A stretch of DNA of 64,000 nucleotides from Nelumbo lutea (lineage: Eukaryota > Streptophyta > Magnoliopsida > Proteales > Nelumbonaceae), in assembly GCA_022828595.1 (NCBI GenBank), contig JAKGHH010000008.1, positions 6,995,728-7,059,727 of the forward strand, read 5' to 3'. Position 1 is the stretch's first letter. Every line of letters starts with the position of its first letter. Positions 13,016 through 22,570 of this stretch are shown in pieces. The notes beneath the pieces were generated by a model. It saw only the letters and a program-made list of their open reading frames with translations, was not told where the DNA came from and did no database searches. Made by a program: the position numbers and the translations under genes.

Positions 13016-14699
13016 CAATTCATGATTAAGAAATTTGACAAATCAGCAATAGATCGTCTGAAAATGGTTTATCAACCCCCTTTGAGCGGATCTCATACAC
13101 AGAAGCAGTGGAACTTCTAGAAAAAGTTACAGAAAAGAAGTTTGAGAATAAGGTGGAATGGGGAATGGATCTAGCATCTGAACATGAAAGGTGCTTGGAT
13201 ATTCAATGGTATAAATGTTAGCTTGATTTTCGTTCTATTTGAATTGTTTGCACTGAATTGATGGTTTCTCATTATAATGCAGATATTTGACAGAGGTAAT
13301 ATTTAAAAAGCCTGTTATTGTGTATAACTATCCCAAAGGAATTAAAGCTTTTTACATGAGACTCAATGATGATATGAAGACAGTGGCTGCTATGGATGTG
13401 CTTGTACCCAAGGTGTGTTTATATCCTCTGTCTTGATATCATAGTGTCTTTCAGAGGATTTTCATTTGCTTCATGACTAGGTTAATTGGTTTTATGACTG
13501 TTGGTTGGTTACCTTTATTGTACAGTTATTTACCATTAGCATCAGTTCTTATTACTATGGGCTTGAATTTCCATGATATGTATAACACACTGCTATGCAA
13601 GCAATTGAACTTCCTAAGGTTCTTTTGTTCTATTTTCAGGTGGGAGAATTGATAGGTGGAAGCCAAAGGGAAGAACGCTATGAGGTCATTGAGAAAAGGT
13701 ATTGAAAAGGTCATTTATTATTTATCCTTTAATGTCTCATGCTGTCTTGAAATGTTGACTCCATTATAATTTGCATTAAAATACAATGCAATGGATTTAA
13801 GTAGTTCTTAAATTTCTCCTTTTACTGACATGTTTAAAGAACCATTGGGATATTAAAATTTACACTTCATTAGCCCACAAAATTAATAATATTAGTGTTG
13901 AGATAGGAAAGCCCCATTAAGGTTATATGGAAATGTAAGGGGAAGGAGGCAGGAAACCAACCTCACTAAATGAATGCTGGACATTTATGTGATCAAGCCA
14001 TTCTTTCATACTTAATAAAATAAATCGTACTTTTGATGATTAAATACAAGATCTTATTAGGGGGGGGGGGAATACTGCAGGGGACCCCAAGATTGATTCA
14101 ACAAAGAAAGTGAAATACATCAACCTAAAAAAGAAGTAAAAGGAAGAGCAGGGCCCAAAATTTCTTAAGATTAACTTTTAGGTATGACATTAGAGGTATG
14201 GTGATTAATTGAGCTGAACCATTCCAAGCTCAGAAAACTGTCTTCAGTTAATCGAGGGGAAGCTTTAGCTGTTGAGCTGCAAGTGCTCAGTAGCTTTTGA
14301 TTCAACATCAAGTGAGCTTTTGATGAATTGGGTTTATATTTCCATCTTGCACCAAGAACACATGATAGTAATGCTTCTATTTCATTAGTGTTTAAAATCT
14401 CCAACCATGTGAAATCCCATATAATTTGGATTTTGGAGATTAAAGCTTCTCTTGTCAAAGTCCCAATAAATTGTAGAATTTGGAGAGCCTGTATAGTCTG
14501 CATGCAGAATGACTTAAATGCCTCAGATTTTCTTAATAAAATCTGATTCAAAGCAGAGTCCAGATGCTTGTATGTGCCATCCAAATGGCAAGATGGGATG
14601 CATAAGTGCCTTGTACAGAGTGGTATTGTGTTGATCGTATTCTTTCATCCTGTAAGGGGGTAAGTTAATTAATATAATTGTGTTTAAAATCTAACAACA

Positions 14700-14731
14700 C
14701 CCCCCCCCCCCCCAAAAAAAAAAAAAAAAAA
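14700..14731 (+). repeat. C14-A18 compound homopolymer
   Basis: Fourteen C followed by eighteen A in the long intron before AsnRS exon 6. A separate G10 run lies at 14060-14070. Confidence 0.9.
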
Positions 14732-15156
14732 GTCATCATACTGTGGCTGATTACAAGAAACCATATTATGGTACCAAATAGTAAATATGTTTGGATCAGT
14801 TGTGATTCAGTTTGTTTAGCTCTTTTAGTAGTATTCCAGTTTATCGGTTGCTTAATATGTATGCATCCTTTGGTTTTGGGATCTTAGACGATGATGTGTA
14901 TGTGAAGTTCTGATTTGATTCTATTTGGAGACAACTTTAATGATTGGAGTGGGGCTGGATTTTGATCATTGCAGGATACTAGAAATGGGCCTGCCACTTG
15001 AGCCATACGATTGGTATCTTGATCTAAGACGTTATGGGACTGTGAAACATAGTGGGTTTGGTTTAGGCTTCGAGAGAACGGTGCTTTTTGCTTTAACATT
15101 TATCTTTTTTTTTTTTTTTTTTTTTTTTTTATGTGTCACGCATTTAGAGTTGTAAT

Positions 15157-15664
15157 TCTAGAATTTTAATACGCCTAAAGAAATCAAAGCATAGATACTC
15201 TTAAGTGATATCTTCCTGTACCGTGTTAAATATGTTAATTTCAGTATTTGCACTCTTTTGATGATCCAATAATTCTGTTTCAGCTAATATGTTCTCGCTT
15301 CCTAATCTAGCTGGACTATAATTTCAATAGCATTTAGTGCATCCTTTCAAATTTGACTGTACCTTTCTCATTTTACTAAATATTCTTGAGAGGCGGACAC
15401 TGAGTGTTTCAAATTTGCAGTGTTAATGAATACAAATGAGACAAAAAAGTGCAAATTTTGCATTAGGTAAGAGTGCAAATCACGGTCAATTAATCACGAG
15501 CAACCGGATGCCAAACTGAACTAGTTGCAAAATTTTTATCTAGTTCAGATTTGATTGAAAACAACCGAAGTGACTTTTCCAAGTAAACAAACCTGCATTT
15601 TTGACAAGATAAGGTTCTAGGATACTGGTGGTTCTAGTTCAGATTTGAACTTCACATAGTTGTA
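15157..15664. other. Region downstream of the AsnRS frame; no gene seen
   Basis: This stretch follows the T-tract that ends the AsnRS reading frame. I searched it for the missing C-terminal exon (NIRDVIPFPR-type text) on the plus strand and did not find it. Nothing else is recognised. Confidence 0.5.
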
Positions 15665-15786
15665 TTTGTACTCTTTACAGTGTTGCAGGACAAAGAAAGT
15701 GGCAACTAGTGATTCCAACCAAATATAAGCTTCTAGGATACCGGCCTAGCCCCATCTTACATGTTTAGTAGTTTAGCTGATCGTGC
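15665..15786 (+). pseudogene. Left part of a degenerate copy of the ELF3 downstream flank
   Basis: This segment resembles 38625-38745: both contain TGTTGCAG, then AGCTTCTAGGATAC-type text, and GTTTAGCAGTTTAGCTGA (here GTTTAGTAGTTTAGCTGA). At 38643 the block is an open exon-like frame. Here small indels break that frame, with stops after a few codons. The match resumes at 25835 after the retrotransposon, which shows that the element inserted into an older duplicated segment. Confidence 0.7.
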
Positions 15787-16563
15787 TGATGAAGGAAGAT
15801 TTGGCCCGACCTCGTAATCACTCAACATGTGGCAAAGGCAACAGCTCGGCACAACAGCGCACCCAAGGTGCAAGCACCGAAAGGAGGAACTAGCAGTTCG
15901 AATTCACTACCAGCAGTCCGAACTCCCTACTAGGAGCCCGAACTCTCCCTTAGGCCCCGAGCCTCACATAAGGTAACGACCCAAACTGGCCCGCCCCATG
16001 GCAGTTCGGGACACTCCCTTATCCGAACTCAAGACTTCACCTCGCTCACCACTCCAGCACTTCGCCTCCAAGACGCCAAATTGAACAACTATACCTCTCC
16101 TGACACCGAGGAAGTCTGTACCCAGGGGCGGCGCACCCGACTGACTTGGGATCTGATGCTTGACAGCCGCACTCCAGTAGCCACACGCCACTGCGACCTG
16201 CTACCACCATCTCCAGTTGCAGAGACAACTCTGACAAAGAGAGCAGTGGCGGTTCTGTCCCAACAGAGGTGATGACACCCGAACTGGCAGGAGCGCAGAG
16301 ATAATCATACCCGACTTGACAGAAGCTTAGGAGTGAGTGCACGAGGTGGTTATAAAAAGCTCCCTGCCCCCCAAGAACAAGGTATGTGAACTTTGTGCCA
16401 TATGGTTTTATCTTGCCTTCAAGAGAGTAATAACTTGAGCTTCGGAGCAATCTCACCAGGTTCCTCCCCAGAGATTCCTCATCTTCTTCGTTTCAGGCTC
16501 CCTGTTGCTCCAGTCAGAGGCAAGGTCATTGATAGCTAAGACCAGCCAGATCGCACACCATCA
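15787..16563 (+). repeat. 5' LTR
   Basis: Starts TGATGAAGGAAGATTTGGCC and ends CACACCATCA. It contains GGTTATAAAAAGC near 16348, a likely TATA region, followed about 25-30 bp later by the start of R. Confidence 0.93.
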
Positions 16564-16583
16564 ATGGGCGTCGTCTGTGGGAA
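16564..16583 (+). other. Primer-binding site region
   Basis: ATGGGCGTCGTCTGTGGGAA directly follows the 5' LTR. The position is right for a tRNA primer-binding site, and similar GGCGTCGTCTGTGGG-like text occurs after 5' LTRs of many plant Gypsy elements. I cannot assign the tRNA without a search. Confidence 0.6.
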
Positions 16584-16648
16584 ACGCTTCTAAAAGCCTC
16601 TCTCTAAAACTCTCATAACCTCATCTTCTTTCAAAAACTCCAACACTC

Positions 16649-18319
16649 ATGGCTTCTTCCAACAATGCCGGACGTGGTAGAGAGACGAACACCACCGGGG
16701 AACAACTCCAAGTCCCCGTGGTGTGTAACGGACAGTTCATCCCCAGCTTGAATGTGCCAGAAACAGTGGCGCCCGTAAACCTTCCTACCATGAACGTCTC
16801 TCATCCTCTCCCTATCGAAACAACTTTTGCTGAATCAACTGCTGTCCCCCTGGCGACCCGCCAGAACCCGTTTGACGACCTGATGCAATGCATGCGGGAA
16901 ATGCAAGCCCAAATGCAACAATTCTAGCAGCATCAACTCCAGTAGCACCAAGTACTATACCACCTCTCTCAACATCACTATCAGCAGCAGTTCCCCCAAC
17001 TACCCCTGAACCAGTCACTGCTTCCACCTCGACACCCTGCACCGAAGCCGGTTAAGGCCTCCCCTCAGGGTGGACGCCCTCACCAAGGAGAAGCCTCCCA
17101 ACTTCAGATCCCCCCTAACAGCCAGGTCTCATCCCTAGGCCGAAGGGAAAGGAAAATAACCCTCGCCTCACAGCTCGCAGGCGGGTCGGGAACCTCGCCC
17201 GCAAAGTCAGCACCTCGGTGCTCCAAGCCCGAGTTCCCGCTCACAAAGAACCGATTCAATGCCCTAGCAGTAGACTACCAACATTATGGGCCCATCGAGC
17301 TCGGCAACATAGAGGCCAGTAGTGCTAGTACCAGAGGTAAGGAAGTCGCCGAACTGCCACCTGTGTCCTGCCCGAGCTCAAAGATAAGGAAGAGACGAGC
17401 TCGAATGAGGTAAAAGCTGCCCCAATTCTCTCAATTCCTTCCCTCCTTGCATCAAAACTCCTGGTAGTCCCCATGCTCAGAGACTTCAAGCTCCCACCTT
17501 TAGACAAGTATGATGGGTCCTTTGACCCCAACGACCACGTCGATGCTTTCCTGTCCCAAATGCACCTCGCTAGGGCCAGTGAATCATGTATGTGTGTGGC
17601 CTTCACCACCACCTTCAGGGGGTGGCCCGCACTTGGTACAGGAACCTAGCCCCCAGGTCAATAAGAAGTTGGACCCAGTTCATGCAAGTCTTAACCGCAC
17701 ACTTCGTTACCAGCAAACGGTGCCCCAGAACCGAGGAAAGCATATTCGGAGTAGTCCAGAGAGAAGGAGAATCCATCCAGGGCTACATCAAGTGGTTCAA
17801 TGAAGCGTGCTTGCAAATATCGCGATTAGACCCCGCGGTACAACTCGCGACGGCCAAGAGAGGAGTAACACAGAAGGAATTCAAATAGCACATGGTAGCC
17901 AGCCAGCCCGCGACCGTGACCGAATTCCTCAAGCTCGCAGACAAGTTCATGAGAACAGAGGAAGAGATCAACCAAATGACCGAAAGCGGGGTCGAGAAAA
18001 GGAAAAGAGAAGGTGAACCCTCCAACCCAGGTGACAGAAGAAACCTGGCCCGAGAGGCAAAGCCAAGCCAGCCGTCCCGAGCTCCCTTAGCAGTTCGGAT
18101 GGATTACACGCCATTAAACACGAGGCGGACCGGGATCTTGATGACGATCAAAGATGCCCCATACGTAAAGTGGCCACCTCGCCTAAAGGGGAATCCAAAC
18201 GAGAGAAATAAAAATCTGTACTATAGTTTTCATAGAGATCACGGTCATAGTACCGAACAGTGTAATAATCTCCGGGACGAGATAGAGGGACTCATTCGTC
18301 GTGTACTTGAGAAATTTTG
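16649..18319 (+). pseudogene. Retrotransposon gag (decayed)
   Basis: The frame opens with MASSNNAGRGRE and is interrupted by stops (first at about 16925) and by a frameshift near 17625. The capsid-like core is recognisable from about 17490 (PPLDKYDGSFDPNDHVDAF, then WYRNLAP, FVTSKRCP, GESIQGYIKWFNE). Its end has YYSFHRDHGHSTEQCNNLRD, which matches the zinc-knuckle-like segment of Tat-lineage gag. It would form the virus-like particle shell. Non-functional as it stands. Confidence 0.85.
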
Positions 18320-18619
18320 AACAACATAATAATAATAATAACAATAAGGCAGGTCGACAAGGGGAGCACGGAAAGGATGCCCCCAAATCCAGTAGCAAAC
18401 CAACCAAAGCGTTGCAACGACAGCCTCCAGAAGAGAGGCCAGTTCGGGGAACCATTCATGTGATAGTGGGAGGTTCGGTGGTAGCAGGGTGTATTTCGGT
18501 AGCAGCCCGGATGTTAGTTCGCGAGGCAGCCCGAGAAGAACAGAACCCTCCAAAGAGGCCGAAGACAGAAAAACCGATCTTCTTCATGAAAGACGATGCG
18601 TGAGGTGTCCACTACCCCC

Positions 18620-19170
18620 ACGAAGTCAGGCGCGTACTTGTGGATTCAGGTAGTTCGGCGGACATCCTCTTCAAGTCGACATTTGACCAGCTACAGCTGC
18701 AGAGAAGCGAGCTAAAGCCCGCAAACACTCCTCTAGTAGGCTTCAGCGGAGAGTAAGTCAGGCCCCTCGGGAAGATAACAGTACCTGTGGAAGTTGGCAC
18801 ATGGCCTTGTGCGGTCAGACTCAACCACAATTTCTTGGTGGTCGCGACCCCCTCCCCATACAATGCCATAATAGGGCGGGCAATTATGCATATTCTGCAG
18901 GCAGTGGTCTCCACCTACTATCTGGCAATGAAGTTCCCTACAGACTTCGGTGTGGGGGTAGCACGGGGCAACCAGCTTGAGTCCCGCAAGTGTTATGTTG
19001 CCGCCCTGAAGGGAAAAACCAAGGCAGCCGACGACTTCGAGCTGGAGCGGCCTACGGAGCAGGGCGAGGAACGAGCTTCGCCCGCAGAGGAAACGGTCGC
19101 AATCCTGACCTCAGCTACGGATCCGACTGGAACGCTACAGATCGGTGCTTCCGTCAAGGAGCCTCTATGA
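18620..19170 (+). pseudogene. Retropepsin-like aspartic protease domain (decayed)
   Basis: The active-site block VDSGSSADILF is encoded near 18640, followed by LVGFSGE with an in-frame stop, and then YNAIIGRAIMHILQAVVSTY, the second conserved protease segment. This enzyme would cut the Gag-Pol polyprotein. The stop at about 18753 breaks the frame. Confidence 0.85.
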
Positions 19171-19179
19171 ACCGAACTG

Positions 19180-20580
19180 GTGAGTTTCTTACTTCAAAAT
19201 TTAGATATTTTTGCATGGTCCACGGTCGATATGCCCGGTATTGACCCTGGCCTTATAACTCACAAACTTAACACTGTTCCTGTAGTCAGACCCATTAGAC
19301 AGAAGAAACGCAACTTATCCCCGGAGCGCTGGAGGGCGGTTGACGAGGAGGTCGAAAAGCTCCTCGTAGCGGACTTCATAAGGGAAGTTCACTACCTGAG
19401 CTGGGTAGCCAATCCAGTACTAGTGAAAAAGGCAAACGACAAGTGGCGCGTGTGTGTTGACTACACCGACATGAACCGAGCTTGCCGAAAAGACTACTTC
19501 CCCCTCCCCAGAATTGACCGCCTAGTGGGCGCGACTTCAGGACATGAGTTGCTAATCTTCTTGGGCGCCTACTTAGGCTACAACCAAATCAGGATGGACC
19601 AGTCCGATGAGGAAAAAACCAGTTTCATAACCGAGTTCGGTCTATACTACTACAAGGTCATGCCCTTCGGATTGAAGAATGCTGGGGCGACCTTCCAAAG
19701 ACTTGTAAATAAGCTGTTTCGGCCCTTAATTGACACGAAAATAGAATGTTATGTAGACGACATGGTCGTCAAGACACAGTTCTCACAGGAATTAATACAA
19801 GACTTAGATTCTATCTTCCAAATTCTGCGTCAATTTAGCATGAAACTGAACCCCAACAAATGTGTCTTCGGTGTCATCTTGGGTAAGTTCCTAAGGTACG
19901 TTGTCAACCGGTGCAGTATTGAGGCCAACCCGGACAAGATAAAGGCCATCCTAGATATGAGACCACCCCAAAAAGTAAAAGAAGTTTAGAGTCTAAACGG
20001 CAGCATAGCCGCTCTGAGCTGCTTCATGTCCAAATCGGTAGAATGCTGTCTGCCTTTCTTTAAGGCAATCAAAGGCAAAGGGTTCGAATGGACCCGAGAC
20101 TTTCGGCTCGTGTTCGACGAGCTAAAGAGCTACCTCGCTACTGTGCCAACCTTAGCCAGGCCCGAAGAGGGTGAGGTCTTATAACTGTACCTCTCGGCAA
20201 GCGACGAGGTAGTCAGTTCGGTACTAATAAAAGAAGTAGATTGGGTCCAGCGACCTGTCTATTATATTAGTAAAATTCTGCAGGGAGCAGAGACGAGATA
20301 CTCGCAGATAGAAAAGCTAGCATACACACTGGTAATTGCAGCTCGGAAACTCTACCCATATTTCCAGGCTCACACCGTCATCGTCTTGACTAACAAACCT
20401 CTGAGGCAAGTCTTACTCAAGCCTGAGGTTTCCGGTCGACTGACGAAGTGGGCCATCGAGCTCAGCGAGTACGACCTCCAGTATAAGCCATGAACTGCTA
20501 TTAAGGCCCAAACCTTAGCAAATTTTATCGCCAAGTGCACGTTCAGCCTCGAAGCCCCTGGACTGATTGAGCCCGAGATC
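19180..20580 (+). pseudogene. Reverse transcriptase plus RNase H (decayed)
   Basis: The frame from 19180 to 19989 is open and carries the RT palm motifs: WRVCVDYTDMNRAC, FGLYYYKVMPFGLKNAGATF and the catalytic YVDD (CYVDDMVVK near 19750). The frame then meets a stop at 19987-19989. The tether and RNase H follow to about 20560 (RPVYYISKILQGAETRYSQI, LTNKPLRQVL), with further stops at about 20182 and 20492. It would copy element RNA to DNA. Ty3/Gypsy type by domain order. Confidence 0.92.
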
Positions 20581-20694
20581 CCCACTTTGGGTGAGCCCGG
20601 AGCTCCCTAGCCAATAGAGTCTGAACCCCGTGAAGTAGCAGCCAGTGTGGCATCTCTCCTGGTTAGGCCAAACGCGAACTGGGGTGAGGAGCCT

Positions 20695-21075
20695 TGGATC
20701 CTTCACGTAGATGGCTCCTCGAACCAGTAGGGCAACGGGGCTGGAATAGTCCTACGCAGCCCGAGTGGCACGAAATTGGAATACGCACTACGCTTTGAGT
20801 TCACGGCATCCAACAACGAAGCGGAGTACGAGGCACTGATAGTTGGGCTGAACCTAGCACAAAAGGTAAGAGTAAAGCACATAGTTATCTGCAGTGATTC
20901 CCAACTTGTGGTCAACCAGGTTACGGGCGAATATGAAGCACGCGAGCTCTCTATGAACGCATACTTGGAAAAAGTAAAGGAGGCTCTGCTCAACTTCCAG
21001 TCACACTTCATCAGGCAAATCCCGAGGTCAGAGAACACTGAGGTCGACGTCTTGTCCCGGTTATCCAGCACGAGT
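20695..21075 (+). pseudogene. Second (archaeal-type) RNase H domain
   Basis: WILHVDGSSN, an in-frame TAG, then GNGAGIVLRSPSG, SNNEAEYEALIVGL, CSDSQLVVNQV and ARELSMNAYL. These are the conserved blocks of the extra RNase H (aRNH) found in Tat/Ogre-type Gypsy elements between the normal RNase H and integrase. Acidic residues in DGSS, EAEYEAL and SDSQ correspond to catalytic positions. One stop breaks the domain near its start. Confidence 0.85.
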
Positions 21076-21239
21076 CACAACACCATGAGAATTGTGTACA
21101 TAGAGGACTTACCCCGGTCCAGCATTCTCGGTGGGGCAGAGGAGGTCGCTCTGGTCCTTGAAGCAGAGCCGAGCTGGATCGACCCACTCGCGAGCTTCTT
21201 GCTAGATGGAACCCTCCCTATGGACCGCAATGCAGCCAA

Positions 21240-22361
21240 GAGGGTGTAGCGCTAGGCAGCCAAATACGTCATAATAGACGAATGGTTGTACCGACGGTCC
21301 TACACGCTCTCCTACCTGCGTTGCTTGCGACCTGCTGAAGCCGAGCTCATACTCCGTGACACTCATGAAGGTCTGTGCGGCGAACACCTAGGGGGCAGAG
21401 TCATCGCCCAAAAGCTGTCGAGCTCGTCAGAAAATGCGACAAGTGTCAGAAGCATGCCAATATCCACCATCAGCCTTTTGCCGACCTCAAGTACCTCACC
21501 AGTCCATGGCCCTTTGCACAGTGGGGCATCGACCTCCTGGGGCCATTCCCGCCAGCAATAGGTGGGAGAAAGTTCCTAGTGGTGGCAGTAGATTACTTCG
21601 CAAAGTGGATAGAAGCTGAACTTCTGGCAACAGTTATAGCCCGAAACATACAAAACTTCTTTTCGAAGAACATAGTATGTCGCTATGGGCTACCTCGGGT
21701 ACTGATCTCTGACAACGGCAAACAGTTCGAGGATATCAAATTCCAAGAATGATGCCAAAATATGGGAATTCATTAGAACTTCACATTGGTCGCACACCTG
21801 CAGGCAAACGGTCAGACAGAAGTAATGAACAGAGCCATCCTCCGCGGACTGAAAGCATGACTAGACCGAGCTAAAGGGTTGTGGGCGGATGAGCTACCAA
21901 GTGTTCTATGGGCTCACCGAACTACGGAAAAAACCGCCACGGGAGAGACCCCCTTTAACCTCACCTGCGGCACTGAAGCGGTAATCCTAGCGGAAATCGA
22001 AATACCTACATTGCGACTAGAAACATATGACTATCAAACAAACGGAGACGAGTTACGTATCAACCTCGACCTACTAGATGAGGTAAGAGACCTCACGCAC
22101 ATTCGGACAATGGCCTACTAGTAAAAAGTAGCTCGGTACTACAATGCCAGAGTAAAGAAGCGGAGATTCCGCATCAGCGACTTGGTTCTCCGTAAGATCA
22201 TGGTACCCGAACCCGGCATGGGCAAACTTGGACCAAATTGGGAAGGGCCCTACAGAGTAAAGAGAGCGCTCGGGGGGGGGGCATACGAGCTTGAAACCTT
22301 AGAGGGCAAACAAGTACCCCGAGCGTGGAACATCGTCAACTTAAGGCGATACTACCTATAA
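21240..22361 (+). pseudogene. Integrase (decayed)
   Basis: The zinc-binding region (HEGLCGEHLGGR, then CDKCQKHA after a frameshift near 21400) is followed by the DDE catalytic core: WGIDLLGPFPPAIGG with the first aspartate, YGLPRVLISDNGKQF with the second, and a later QANGQTEVMNRAI block. The C-terminal GPNWEGPYRV segment follows and ends NLRRYYL at the stop 22359-22361. Stops occur at about 21750, 21774, 21858 and 22119. It would insert element cDNA. Confidence 0.9.
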
Positions 22362-22570
22362 ACCACCAAGCGAAATGGACAAAATCGCTACCAGAGACTA
22401 AGTACAAACGGGGACATCGGCATCTCAGAGACTAAGTATTAACACCAAAACAGGTCGTGTGATTGCAGTAACCCGGGCAAGAAACAGATCGGGTATATGG
22501 TCAATTCGGCAAATACGATCAGTTCGGGAGAAAGAACAACCAACAATTAACTAAAAGAAAAGATTCCATT

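Larger units (their letters stand above)
8395..15156 (+). pseudogene. Cytoplasmic asparagine--tRNA ligase, apparently broken gene
   Basis: Class II aminoacyl-tRNA synthetase that charges tRNA-Asn. Exons: 8395-8880 (OB-fold anticodon domain, starts MSDDATPP), 11060-11650, 12941-13190, 13283-13412, 13640-13698 and from 14975. Exon 2 has GEMFQVTTL, the lysine-rich plant insertion (about residues 218-270) and motif 2 ([19 protein letters not shown]). Exon 6 has motif 3 (GFGLGFER). Three defects are visible. One base is missing near 13070 in exon 3, giving an in-frame stop at 13118-13120; the downstream reading frame is otherwise conserved. After [13 protein letters not shown] the expected last ~20 residues (NIRDVIPFPR and on) are absent: the frame runs into a long T-tract at about 15100 and stops at 15154-15156. 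In exon 1 the segment after KLTLE is three residues shorter than homologues. A sequencing error could explain the frameshift but not the missing C-terminus. Enzyme identity is certain; loss of function is inferred. Confidence 0.85.

Noticed and set aside
16046..16456. 136-aa minus-strand frame MRLLRSSSYYSLEGK, also at 25317-25727
   Set aside because: It is present in both LTRs because the LTRs are repeats. No domain is seen and it overlaps LTR regulatory sequence.
18301..18603. 100-aa plus frame starting MYLRNFEQHNN
   Set aside because: It lies between gag and protease in a decayed polyprotein and includes an (AAT)n run. Better treated as linker remains than as a gene.
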